DNA of 20,252 nt from Streptococcus parasanguinis (GTDB taxonomy: Bacteria > Bacillota > Bacilli > Lactobacillales > Streptococcaceae). The translations under genes and the position numbers were made by a program. The notes below the pieces were generated by a model, which saw nothing but the letters and a program-made list of their open reading frames with translations, was not told the DNA's origin and did no database searches. Below, one piece after another: positions 6,609 to 14,584 of the stretch. The first letter of the stretch is position 1. Every line of letters begins with the position of its first letter. The stretch lies in NCBI GenBank assembly GCA_018365265.1, contig JAGZKI010000046.1, forward strand, positions 1-20,252, written 5' to 3'.

Positions 6609-9600
6609 ATGAAATTACTCTATACGGATGTTCGGACCCCCTTGACCCAGGTCCTGACACAAGAAGCCGTAGGGTTAGTAGAACAGGGCAAGCGTGTGTT
6701 TTACATTGCGCCCAACTCTCTTTCCTTTGAAAAAGAAGCCAAGGTCTTGTCCTATTTAGAAGGTCAGGCTTCTTTTGCCATTACCGTCACGCGCTTTGCC
6801 CAAATGGCTCGTTATTTCATCCTGAATCAGGTTTTTGAGGAGCAACCCTTGGATGACATCGGTCTCGGCATGCTATTTTTTAAAGCTCTGTCCCAGATGA
6901 AGGAGCAGGATCTCAAAGTTTACGGGGCCCTGCGCAAGGATCCTCAGTTTATCCAGCAATTGGTCCAGCTCTATCATGAATTGCAGACGGCCCAGATGGA
7001 TTTTACAGATTTAGAGTTGCTCGAGGAAGCTGAAAAAAGAGAGGACCTCTTGGCGATTTTTGAAGCGGTCTCTGAGATGCTGGTCCAGCACCGGTATGAA
7101 TCCCAGTCCAAGATGGCCTTTTTCCTCAATCAGGTTGAAGAAGGGCAACTGGAAGAGCAATTACAGGATGTGGCGATCGTCGTCGATGGCTTCACGCGTT
7201 TTTCTGCAGAAGAAGAGGCCTTGATCAGTCTCCTTCACCGAAAAAGAGTGGAGATTGTCATCGGGGTCTATGCCAGTGAAAAAGCTTATAGGGCAAGCTT
7301 TAGAGAGGGAAATCTTTACCAAGCCAGTGTTGACTTTCTCCTTCAGCTAGCAAAGACATTTGAGGTACAGCCTCAGTATTGTGGGCAAGCGATCGAAGAC
7401 TCTTTTAGTCGTATTACCCGCATGTTAGAAGCGCGCTACGATTTTTCACAAGTGGAAAATGAGCTGGAGGATCAAGATCGGACAGCGGTCCAACTCTGGC
7501 AGACCAATACGCAAAAAGAAGAGTTGGAATTTGTCGCTAAATCCATACGTCAGCGTCTTCATGATGGGGCTCGCTATCGGGATATTCGGGTCTTGTTAGG
7601 CGATGTGGAAGCTTATCAACTACAGCTCAAGACCATTTTTGACCAGTATCAGATCCCCTTTTACTTGGGACGAAGTGAAGCCATGGTCCACCATCCCTTG
7701 ATTCAGGTCATTGAATCGCTAGGGCGGATCAAGCAGTTCAATTACCAAACAGAAGACGTCATCAACTTGTTAAAAACAAGTCTGTATAGTGATCTGACGC
7801 AAGAAGAAGTCGATGCTTTTGAGCAGTACCTTCGCTTTGCAGAAGTAAAGGGTGCTGCAAAATTTCACAAGCCATTTACCAGCAATCGTCAGGGTAAGTT
7901 CAATCTAGAAGCACTCAATGCCCTCCGAGAACGCGTCGTAGAACCTCTAGCGCCCTTCTTTTCACAGCGCAAACAAAAGGTTTCCCAACTCTTAACAGCC
8001 TTTACAGAGTTTCTGCAAGAGGCTCAGCTTTCTCAGAATCTCCAAGCTTTGATCAAGGATCTAGCCTTGGAGGAGCAGGAGCGCTATGATCAGGTCTGGA
8101 AGGCCTTTCTCCATGTCTTAGAAGAGTTGAATGTGGTCTTTGAGGACCAAGAGCTGACAGTGGATGACTTTTTGGCCCTCCTCTTATCGGGGATGCAATT
8201 GTCTCAATACCGGACGGTTCCTGCTACTGTCGATGTGGTGACCGTTCAGTCTTATGACTTGATTGAACCCTTGACAGCACCTTATGTCTACGCGATCGGG
8301 CTGACCCAGGAGCGTTTTCCAAAGATTGCTCAGAACACCTCTCTACTCAGTGAAGAAGAGCGCCAGCAACTCAATGAGGCCACCCAAGAAGGAGCAGAGC
8401 TCCAGGTGGTGACCAGCGAAAATCTCAAGAAAAATCGCTTTGTGGCAGTTTCGCTCCTCAATGCGGCGACCAAACAGTTGGTCCTATCGGCCCCTAGCTT
8501 GGTCAATGAAACGGAAGATAGTGTCTCTCCTTACCTTCTAGAATTGGCCAAGGAGCCTATTGCCATCGAGTGGACGACCAAACAAGCCCAAGCTTCAAGT
8601 GATGACATCGGGACCTACCGAGCCCTCTTAGCGCGCGTGATCGAACTCCATCAAGAAGAGATCACTAGTGAGCTGTCTGCTGAAGAAGCCAGCTTTTGGG
8701 GTGTGGCCGTGCGGGTCTTGCGAAAGAAATTGCAAGCGGAAGGCATCCAGATTCCTCAAATTTCAACGGAATTGAAGAGTCGCCAGCTCCAGTCGGATAC
8801 GCTTCAAACGCTCTATCCAGAAGGCAAAGCCTTAACCTTATCTGCTTCTGCCTTGAATGAATACTACAAGCACCAGTACGCCTTTTATCTGCGCTATGTC
8901 TTGGGGCTACAGGAGGATGAGACCATCCGACCAGACGCTCGCAGTCATGGGAATTTCTTGCACCGGATCTTTGAAAAAGTCTTAAAAGACAGCTCCGATC
9001 AAGCTTTTGATCAGCGCTTAAGCGAGGCGATTCGAGAAACCAGCCAAGAAGCAGAGTTCCAGCAATTGTATGGAGAAAATGGAGAGACCGAGTTTATTCG
9101 CAACTTGCTTCTTGATACCGCTAAAACAACGGGCCGGGTCCTCGCTCAGCAAAATGGCATCGAGACCATCGGTGAGGAGACCCTCTTTGGTGGGAGCGCC
9201 CATACCTCTTATCCTTTGTCTGATGGCCGTCTCCTGCAGCTACGAGGCAAGGTAGACCGCATTGATCAGTTAAGTGATCGGGGAGCTCTTGGCGTTGTGG
9301 ATTACAAGTCGAGCTTGACGCAATTCCACTATGACAAGTTCTTTAATGGCCTGAATTCTCAATTGCCGACCTATCTCTCTGCCATTCAGGATCTGAAGGA
9401 ATACCAAGCGGAGCAAGGGATTTTCGGAGCCATGTATTTGGAAATGGGAGATCCCCTAGTGGATCTGAAAAAGACCAAGACAGTAGAGGATGCCATCAAT
9501 CAAACTATGAAAAGTCAACAGTACAAGGGGCTCTTTATGGCAGATCAGGCGCCTTATTTGGGTGAAGCCTATGATAAGAACAAGGCCATGATGCTGAGTA

Positions 9601-9875
9601 AGGAAGAGCTGGACCTGCTCCTCTTGTACAACGCTTATCTCTATAAAACAGCAGCAGAAGGGATTCTCAAGGGGCAATTTGCCATCAATCCCTATAGTGA
9701 AAATGGGCGCAATATCGCACCATATGTGGAACAGTTTAAATCTATCACGGGCTTTGAAGCCGATCGTCACCTCGGTCAGGCACGGTTCTTGACCAAACTA
9801 GACCAAAAAGGAGTACGCGGTGAAAAGGTGAAAGCCGCTTGGATCGAGAAGATGAAGGAGGTCTTGAACAAATGA
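6609..9875 (+). CDS. rexB: RexB, subunit of the ATP-dependent exonuclease/helicase RexAB (AddAB type)
   Basis: A 1088-residue protein, a usual length for RexB. With RexA it forms the Gram-positive counterpart of RecBCD, which resects double-strand breaks for RecA-dependent repair. The N-terminal half is an inactive helicase-like fold. The expected P-loop region near residues 1-15 (LLYTDVRTPLTQ) has no GxxGxGKT. The C-terminal nuclease domain shows KVDRID and then VVDYKSS with Asp898 and Lys900. Cysteines that hold a 4Fe-4S cluster in Bacillus AddB are absent: the whole protein has one cysteine (about 258), and the SASALNEYYKHQYAFY segment (about residue 750) has His where Cys is expected. Start ATG 6609 has AAGGAG 10 nt upstream. 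Its stop overlaps the rexA start (ATGA), implying translational coupling. Confidence 0.95.
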   Translation: MKLLYTDVRTPLTQVLTQEAVGLVEQGKRVFYIAPNSLSFEKEAKVLSYLEGQASFAITVTRFAQMARYFILNQVFEEQPLDDIGLGMLFFKALSQMKEQDLKVYGALRKDPQFIQQLVQLYHELQTAQMDFTDLELLEEAEKREDLLAIFEAVSEMLVQHRYESQSKMAFFLNQVEEGQLEEQLQDVAIVVDGFTRFSAEEEALISLLHRKRVEIVIGVYASEKAYRASFREGNLYQASVDFLLQLAKTFEVQPQYCGQAIEDSFSRITRMLEARYDFSQVENELEDQDRTAVQLWQTNTQKEELEFVAKSIRQRLHDGARYRDIRVLLGDVEAYQLQLKTIFDQYQIPFYLGRSEAMVHHPLIQVIESLGRIKQFNYQTEDVINLLKTSLYSDLTQEEVDAFEQYLRFAEVKGAAKFHKPFTSNRQGKFNLEALNALRERVVEPLAPFFSQRKQKVSQLLTAFTEFLQEAQLSQNLQALIKDLALEEQERYDQVWKAFLHVLEELNVVFEDQELTVDDFLALLLSGMQLSQYRTVPATVDVVTVQSYDLIEPLTAPYVYAIGLTQERFPKIAQNTSLLSEEERQQLNEATQEGAELQVVTSENLKKNRFVAVSLLNAATKQLVLSAPSLVNETEDSVSPYLLELAKEPIAIEWTTKQAQASSDDIGTYRALLARVIELHQEEITSELSAEEASFWGVAVRVLRKKLQAEGIQIPQISTELKSRQLQSDTLQTLYPEGKALTLSASALNEYYKHQYAFYLRYVLGLQEDETIRPDARSHGNFLHRIFEKVLKDSSDQAFDQRLSEAIRETSQEAEFQQLYGENGETEFIRNLLLDTAKTTGRVLAQQNGIETIGEETLFGGSAHTSYPLSDGRLLQLRGKVDRIDQLSDRGALGVVDYKSSLTQFHYDKFFNGLNSQLPTYLSAIQDLKEYQAEQGIFGAMYLEMGDPLVDLKKTKTVEDAINQTMKSQQYKGLFMADQAPYLGEAYDKNKAMMLSKEELDLLLLYNAYLYKTAAEGILKGQFAINPYSENGRNIAPYVEQFKSITGFEADRHLGQARFLTKLDQKGVRGEKVKAAWIEKMKEVLNK

Positions 9876-12800
9876 TCAAACAAGCATTTTTGACAAGAGA
9901 TGAAATCAAGGCCCTTCAGGCCCAAGAGGCAGCCTCTACCAAAGAGCAAAAGCGAACAGCAGAACAGATCGATGCCATCTATAGTTCGGGGACCAATATC
10001 TTGGTGTCGGCCTCGGCTGGTTCAGGGAAGACCTTTGTCATGGTGCAAAGGATTTTGGATCAGATCCAGCGAGGTATTTCTATTCAGGAGCTCTTTATCT
10101 CGACCTTTACGGTCAAGGCAGCAGGAGAGCTTAAGGAGCGTTTGGAAAGTGAACTTGGAAAAGCCCTGCAAGCGAGCGATGACCCAGAACTCAAGCAACA
10201 CTTGGCCCGTCAAATCGCAGATGTCGCAACGAGCGATATCGGAACCATGGACTCCTTTACCCAAAAGGTCCTAACGCGCTATGGCTATTTGCTTGGGTTG
10301 GCGCCCCAGTTTCGCATTTTACAAAATGCCAGTGAGCAACGTCTCTTACAGAATGAAGTCTTTCAGACTGTTTTTGACCGCTATTACCAAGGAGAAAACC
10401 AAGAAGCCTTTGTCCAGATGGTCAAGAATTTCACGGGACAGCGCAAAAATTTGACCTTGTTTAAAGAGCAAGTCTACCAGATCTATGACTTTCTTCAGTC
10501 GACCAGTGATCCAGAAAAATGGCTGGAGGAGCATTTCCTAAAAGGGTATGAAGAGACCGATTTCGAACAGGTGGAAACTACTCTGATGGAGAGCATCCAG
10601 CAGGCCCTCTATGAGGCAGAGAGCTTTTTTGCCTTTCATTTGTCCAATGAAGGCCAAGCATTTGGCAAGGCCAAATATTTGGAAGCCGTGCAAGAGGTGC
10701 TGGATCAGATTGGAAGCCTCACAGAGCGCCCTAATAAAGCGCAACTGACCTCTGTCCTAAAGGCAGTCGTCGCGATTAGCCGGGCTTCTAATGGCGGAGC
10801 CTTGACCAATAGAGCCCGTAAAGAAGAGCTGAAAGACCTAGTTACGGCTTATAACCAGGACAAAAACCTTCATATCAACCGCCTCAGAGACTTGGAAAAT
10901 CAGCTCTATCAGCTGGAATTTCAACAAGCCTTCCACCAAGAAGAAGGCCCCATGCTCTCTTTGCTGCGGGACTTTATCCGAGACTTCGCTCAGGCTTATC
11001 TGGAGCGAAAAATTCAAGAAAAGGCCTATGAATTTGGAGACATCAGTCATTTTGCCATTCAAATTTTAGAGCAATTTCCAGAGGTGAGACAAGCCTTTCA
11101 AGAGAGATATCATGAGGTCATGGTCGATGAGTACCAGGATACCAACCACACCCAAGAGCGGATGTTGGACTTGCTGTCAAATGACCACAATCGCTTTATG
11201 GTGGGGGATATCAAGCAATCCATTTACCGTTTCCGTCAGGCAGATCCACAGATTTTCAATGATAAATTTAAGGCTTATCAAGAAGAAGGGGCAAAAGGGC
11301 GCTTGATCCTCCTCAAGGAAAACTTCCGGAGTCATGTGGAAGTGTTGGATGCGACCAATGATGTCTTTCGCCATTTGATGGACGAAGAGGTAGGAGAGAT
11401 TGACTACAATCAAACCCACTATCTAGTTGCAGGAAGCGACAAGCAGCGGATGGCCTTGCCACAACATCGGGCAGAATTTTTGCTCTATGATGGTAGCCAA
11501 GACCAGGAAGAAAAGGCCGAAGATGAGGAAGCTGCTTCTGGACTTGAGACGGTTTCCAAGGGAGAAATTCTTCTCGTTATCAAAGAAATTTTACGCCTCC
11601 ATCGGGTGGAAAAAGTGCCTTTTAAAGAGATCACACTCTTGACCGCGACTCGAACGCGAAATGACGCGATTCTGGAAGCCTTTGACCAGTACCAGATTCC
11701 GATTGTAGCAGATAGCGGACAGGCGCATTATCTAGAGTCGCTGGAAGTGATGGTCATGTTGGATACCTTGCGGACCATTAACAATCCCTTGCATGATTAT
11801 TCCTTAGTAGCTCTCATGAAATCACCCATGTTTGACTTTGATGAAGATGAATTGGCACGGATTTCCTTGCAGACCCTTTCAAAGCAAAAGCAAGTGGCCT
11901 TCTACCACAAGGTCCAGTTAGCCCTTGAAAAAACTGCAGAGCATGCAAATCTGATCGATGCCAAGCTCCTAGCTAAAATCGAGAACTTCATCAAGGTTTT
12001 ATCTACTTGGCGGGCTGCTGCCAAGACCTCTTCGCTTTATGATTTGCTGTGGAAAATCTATGAAGATCGCTATTACTACGACTATGTTGGCGCCCTTCCA
12101 AATGGCGCCCAGCGCCAGGCCAACCTCTATGCCTTGACGCTTCGGGCCAATGATTACGAGAAGGCCAGCTTTAAGGGCTTGTCGCGCTTCATTGCCATGA
12201 TCGATAAGGTGATCGAAAATGAACACGATTTGGCCAGCGTCCCTCTGGCGGCACCAAAAGATGCCGTTCAGCTCATGACCGTCCATAAGAGTAAGGGGCT
12301 GGAATTCAAGTATGTCTTTATTCTCAATATGGACAAGGCTTTTAACCGCAAGGATCAATCGGGACCGATCATTCTCAGCCGTCAAAAAGGGATTGGTTTT
12401 AAATATATTGCCAACCTGCCAGTTGAGACCGAAAATCCAGCTGCTCCAGAGTCCATTCGCCTGCAGATCGAAACGCCTTGCTACCAGGGCAATGTGGAAG
12501 AAACAAAATTAGCCACGATTTCAGAGCAGATGCGTCTTCTATATGTTGCTATGACACGGGCCGAGCTCAAGCTCTATCTGGTCGGAAAAGGCCGTGAGGA
12601 CAAACTGCGCGATACCGATTGGGGGACCAGTCGCAATGGCAAATTGGATCCGGAAAAACGAAAAGAATGGACCTCATATCAGGACTGGCTCTTTGCTATT
12701 CAAGATGTGTTTACCAAGAATACCCTGGCCTATGACACGCGTTTTGTGACAGACGAAGACCTGACACCAGATCAGCTGGAACCGCTAGAGAAGGAGAAGG

Positions 12801-13537
12801 ATTCCCGCCTGGATCAGCTCAAGGATGTCCGTCAGTCCGAGGATATTCGTCGGGCCTTGGATATCTTGGAAAATGTTAATCGGCTCAATCAGCTCTATGC
12901 TCCGGCCATTCATTTACCAAGTGTACGTACTCCTAGTCAGATCAAGAAATTCTACGAGCCGGTCATGGATGCCAATGGCGTTCAGATCATGGATGCAAAG
13001 ACTGTGACGCCTGAGTTTGAGCTGCCAACTTTTGGTCAAGAAAAAGCCGTGACAGGAGCCCAAGTCGGTAGTGCTGTCCATGAACTCATGCAGCGCGTGC
13101 CTCTTGGAGAAGAAATCACGCTGGATACGCTGCATCAAGCCTTGGAGCAAGTCCAAGCAGAGCCAGCGGTCAAAGCCCGCATCAAGCTAGAGGCCATCCT
13201 CGCTTTCTATGAGACGCCTTTGGGGACCTTGCTTCAAAAAGAAGCCTCTCGAGTGCGGCGCGAAGCTCCCTTTGCCATGCTGAAGAAAGATCCAGCCAGT
13301 GGTGAGGACTTCGTCGTGCGGGGGATCTTGGATGGGTATATCGTTCTAGAAGATCGGATCCTGCTCTTTGACTACAAGACAGATCACTACAAGTTCCCTA
13401 GCCAATTGGTCGAACGCTACCGAGATCAGCTCGATCTCTATGCAGAAGCTCTTCGTCGTTCTTATGGCAAAGAGCAAGTAGAAAAATACCTCGTGCTTCT
13501 AGGTGGCCCCCATCTAGAAGTGGTGAAAGTGGAGTAA
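9872..13537 (+). CDS. rexA: RexA, helicase-nuclease subunit of RexAB (AddA type)
   Basis: A 1221-residue UvrD/RecB-type superfamily 1 helicase with a C-terminal nuclease. Motifs in order: Walker A SASAGSGKT (Lys53), motif II VDEYQD (418-423), motif III GDIKQSIYRFRQADP, motif V LMTVHKSKGLEFK, motif VI LLYVAMTRAE, and the nuclease motif FDYKTDHY with Asp1167 and Lys1169. It supplies the ATP-driven unwinding and one of the two nuclease centres of RexAB. Start ATG 9872 is chosen because AAGGAGGT (9855-9862) lies 9 nt upstream. The in-frame TTG at 9839 has no such site. It overlaps rexB by 4 nt and is followed after 3 nt by the DUF4298-type gene. Confidence 0.96.
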   Translation: MIKQAFLTRDEIKALQAQEAASTKEQKRTAEQIDAIYSSGTNILVSASAGSGKTFVMVQRILDQIQRGISIQELFISTFTVKAAGELKERLESELGKALQASDDPELKQHLARQIADVATSDIGTMDSFTQKVLTRYGYLLGLAPQFRILQNASEQRLLQNEVFQTVFDRYYQGENQEAFVQMVKNFTGQRKNLTLFKEQVYQIYDFLQSTSDPEKWLEEHFLKGYEETDFEQVETTLMESIQQALYEAESFFAFHLSNEGQAFGKAKYLEAVQEVLDQIGSLTERPNKAQLTSVLKAVVAISRASNGGALTNRARKEELKDLVTAYNQDKNLHINRLRDLENQLYQLEFQQAFHQEEGPMLSLLRDFIRDFAQAYLERKIQEKAYEFGDISHFAIQILEQFPEVRQAFQERYHEVMVDEYQDTNHTQERMLDLLSNDHNRFMVGDIKQSIYRFRQADPQIFNDKFKAYQEEGAKGRLILLKENFRSHVEVLDATNDVFRHLMDEEVGEIDYNQTHYLVAGSDKQRMALPQHRAEFLLYDGSQDQEEKAEDEEAASGLETVSKGEILLVIKEILRLHRVEKVPFKEITLLTATRTRNDAILEAFDQYQIPIVADSGQAHYLESLEVMVMLDTLRTINNPLHDYSLVALMKSPMFDFDEDELARISLQTLSKQKQVAFYHKVQLALEKTAEHANLIDAKLLAKIENFIKVLSTWRAAAKTSSLYDLLWKIYEDRYYYDYVGALPNGAQRQANLYALTLRANDYEKASFKGLSRFIAMIDKVIENEHDLASVPLAAPKDAVQLMTVHKSKGLEFKYVFILNMDKAFNRKDQSGPIILSRQKGIGFKYIANLPVETENPAAPESIRLQIETPCYQGNVEETKLATISEQMRLLYVAMTRAELKLYLVGKGREDKLRDTDWGTSRNGKLDPEKRKEWTSYQDWLFAIQDVFTKNTLAYDTRFVTDEDLTPDQLEPLEKEKDSRLDQLKDVRQSEDIRRALDILENVNRLNQLYAPAIHLPSVRTPSQIKKFYEPVMDANGVQIMDAKTVTPEFELPTFGQEKAVTGAQVGSAVHELMQRVPLGEEITLDTLHQALEQVQAEPAVKARIKLEAILAFYETPLGTLLQKEASRVRREAPFAMLKKDPASGEDFVVRGILDGYIVLEDRILLFDYKTDHYKFPSQLVERYRDQLDLYAEALRRSYGKEQVEKYLVLLGGPHLEVVKVE

Positions 13538-13540
13538 ATC

Positions 13541-13858
13541 ATGGCAATTGCACAGGAAAACATCGAACGGATCCAAAGAATGGAAGGTTATTTGAATGAC
13601 TATGCCAAAACTTTGGAAGAAACCAAAAAAGCAGTGGATCAGCTAAGAGAGCATCAAGAAAGCTATATCCAACTGAGGGATTATTATAGTAGTCAAGCCT
13701 ATTTTGATGATTTGGACTTTTCCAATCAAGCTGACTTTCCAGCAGATCTTCCTTGTGGTGTCTTGTCCGAAGATGCCGTCTATGATTTATTAGACGAGCA
13801 TTTTCAGATGGGAGTCGAAATCTTGGAAATCGCAACGAAGATGATCAAAGAACGGTGA
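13541..13858 (+). CDS. Small DUF4298-type protein of unknown function
   Basis: A 105-residue acidic protein. The first 55 residues are helical and heptad-like (IERIQRMEGYLNDY through QLREHQESY), suggesting a short coiled coil. They are followed by YYSSQAYFDDLDF and a conserved-looking core LPCGVLSEDAVYDLLDEH. It has no signal peptide or membrane segment. I recognise it as resembling the DUF4298 family, whose role is not known to me. It starts 3 nt after the rexA stop with GTGGAG about 6 nt upstream, so it is almost certainly co-transcribed with rexBA. Whether it acts in DNA repair or merely shares the transcript cannot be told. Confidence 0.85.
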   Translation: MAIAQENIERIQRMEGYLNDYAKTLEETKKAVDQLREHQESYIQLRDYYSSQAYFDDLDFSNQADFPADLPCGVLSEDAVYDLLDEHFQMGVEILEIATKMIKER

Positions 13859-13860
13859 AA

Positions 13861-13904
13861 TTTCAATCTAAAAGCTCCGGTTTCCCGGGGCTTTTAGATT
13901 GAAG
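13861..13904. terminator. Long terminator hairpin after the rexBA operon
   Basis: About 20 bp of stem pairs 13861-13880 with 13885-13904 over TTTC. The core AAAAGCTCCGG/CCGGGGCTTTT contains one T-G wobble. The outer stem extends through TCAATCT/AGATTGA. It begins 3 nt after the preceding stop codon and can work in both directions. The core is almost the same as that of the hairpin at 14297-14324. Confidence 0.85.
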
Positions 13905-13919
13905 ACAAACGTCATCATA

Positions 13920-14172
13920 GAAACTTTCCTTAGGTGAGTACGGACGTCTGCGGATAAAGTCAAAATAGGAAGTTTGACGCAGAATCTTTCGATTCTAGGA
14001 GAACTTATCTTTTTGACACAATCCGCAGTCCGTGTTCAATTAGTTTTGAACCTCTTCGCTCTTTAATTTCTGGGCTCAGGCTAAAACAGTTCCCCGAACT
14101 GTTTTACTCTCAAAACTACCGAGTGCTAGAAACCATAGTGTTTCTAGCACTTTTCTCACGGCGGAAAGTTTC
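13920..14172. repeat. 253-bp inverted-repeat-bounded, multi-branched structured element
   Basis: The ends are perfect 10-bp inverted repeats, GAAACTTTCC (13920-13929) and GGAAAGTTTC (14163-14172), continued inward by GTGAG (13934-13938) and CTCAC (14155-14159). Inside, three further paired regions nest without crossing. Branch 1 is a long imperfect hairpin, 13940-14033, with ACGGAC/GTCCGT, TGCGGAT/ATCCGCA, GTCAAAA/TTTTGAC, AAGTT/AACTT and apex AGAATC-TTTC-GATTCT. Branch 2 is TAGTTTTGA (14041-14049)/TCAAAACTA (14110-14118), enclosing AAAACAGTTC-CCC-GAACTGTTTT (14083-14105). Branch 3 is AGTGCTAGAAAC/GTTTCTAGCACT (14122-14151) with a 6-nt loop. No long open frame crosses it. It could be a MITE-like mobile element or a structured non-coding RNA. 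No clear target-site duplication was found, and it does not match the BOX or RUP repeats as I remember them. Confidence 0.7.
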
Positions 14173-14296
14173 AGTATATGTTTGAATAAACATAATATAT
14201 ATCATTCTAATTCTTTTAGCATTACTTGTGTTAGCATATCGTGACAAACCCTACCAATAAGAGAAAATTTTCCAAAATGGACTTTTTCTTCAGCAA
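14173..14296. other. AT-rich non-coding stretch
   Basis: No gene is visible. It contains a small hairpin, TATGTTT/AAACATA (14177-14194), and a direct repeat TTAGCAT at 14216-14222 and 14231-14237. On the minus strand, TGATATATAT near 14190-14205 could serve as an extended -10 for a transcript entering the structured element. This is weak evidence. Confidence 0.4.
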
Positions 14297-14324
14297 AAAA
14301 AGCTCCGGTTTTCCGGAGCTTTTT
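14297..14324. terminator. Perfect 12-bp terminator hairpin
   Basis: AAAAAGCTCCGG pairs with CCGGAGCTTTTT over TTTT. Read on the minus strand it is followed by seven T residues and lies 6 nt past the stop of the small gene at 14331-14501, so that is its likely client. It can also stop plus-strand transcripts. Confidence 0.88.
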
Positions 14325-14330
14325 GAATGA

Positions 14331-14501
14331 TTAGTGTGAGACACGGCGACGTGCTGCTTTTTTGCGGTTTTCTTCGATGAAAGCTGCTTTTTGTTCTTCT
14401 GGTTCGATTACTTTTTTCTTGAATGTGTAAACTGCACCTGCGACAGCAGCAACTGTACCAGCAACACCAGTAACAAAACCTTTACCAAATCCTTTAGCCA
14501 T
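14331..14501 (-). CDS. DUF3042-type small membrane-associated protein
   Basis: A 56-residue protein starting MAKGFGKGFVTGVAGTVAAV and ending in RKKAARRRVSH. Residues about 8-27 are a glycine/alanine/valine-rich hydrophobic segment, followed by KKKVIEPEEQKAAFIEENRKK, a charged helix and a basic tail. This matches the small DUF3042 proteins of Lactobacillales as I remember them; the function is not known. On the minus strand AAAGGAG lies about 9 nt before the ATG, and a strong terminator follows the stop, so this is a well-formed single-gene unit. Its brevity makes it easy to miss in gene calling. The promoter probably overlaps that of miaA. Confidence 0.88.
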   Translation of the reverse strand: MAKGFGKGFVTGVAGTVAAVAGAVYTFKKKVIEPEEQKAAFIEENRKKAARRRVSH

Positions 14502-14535
14502 GAGAATTTCTCCTTTTCTGAACTTTAAATATTTA

Positions 14536-14544
14536 TGTTATAAT
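14536..14544 (+). promoter_or_regulatory. Extended -10 promoter of the miaA operon
   Basis: TGT followed by a perfect TATAAT (14539-14544), 40 nt before the miaA start. The -35 region is weak, as in other extended -10 promoters. It is the only convincing promoter found for the seven-gene operon. Confidence 0.7.
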
Positions 14545-14567
14545 ATATGGTAACGAAAAAACGTGAA
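14540..14567 (-). promoter_or_regulatory. Probable promoter of the DUF3042-type gene
   Basis: On the minus strand TTCACG (14567-14562), a 16-nt spacer and TATTAT (14545-14540). Its -10 box lies on top of the miaA -10 box on the opposite strand. An alternative (TTGCAA, 17 nt, TACCAT) is possible a little upstream. Confidence 0.4.
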
Positions 14568-14584
14568 TTTTGCAAGGAAAAACG

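Noticed and set aside
12914..13156. Long antisense frames inside rexA, rexB and the ABC genes
   Set aside because: No ribosome sites, atypical residue composition and complete overlap with well-supported genes.
13539..13835. 98-codon minus-strand frame opposite the DUF4298-type gene
   Set aside because: Antisense shadow with no ribosome site. The plus-strand frame has good spacing to rexA and a plausible protein sequence.
13920..14172. Retron msr-msd RNA or integron attC site
   Set aside because: The terminal inverted repeats and long hairpin suggested this, but there is no reverse transcriptase or integrase gene nearby.
14216..14237. TTAGCAT direct repeat as a transcription factor operator
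   Set aside because: Only two 7-bp copies in AT-rich sequence far from any gene start; too little to call.
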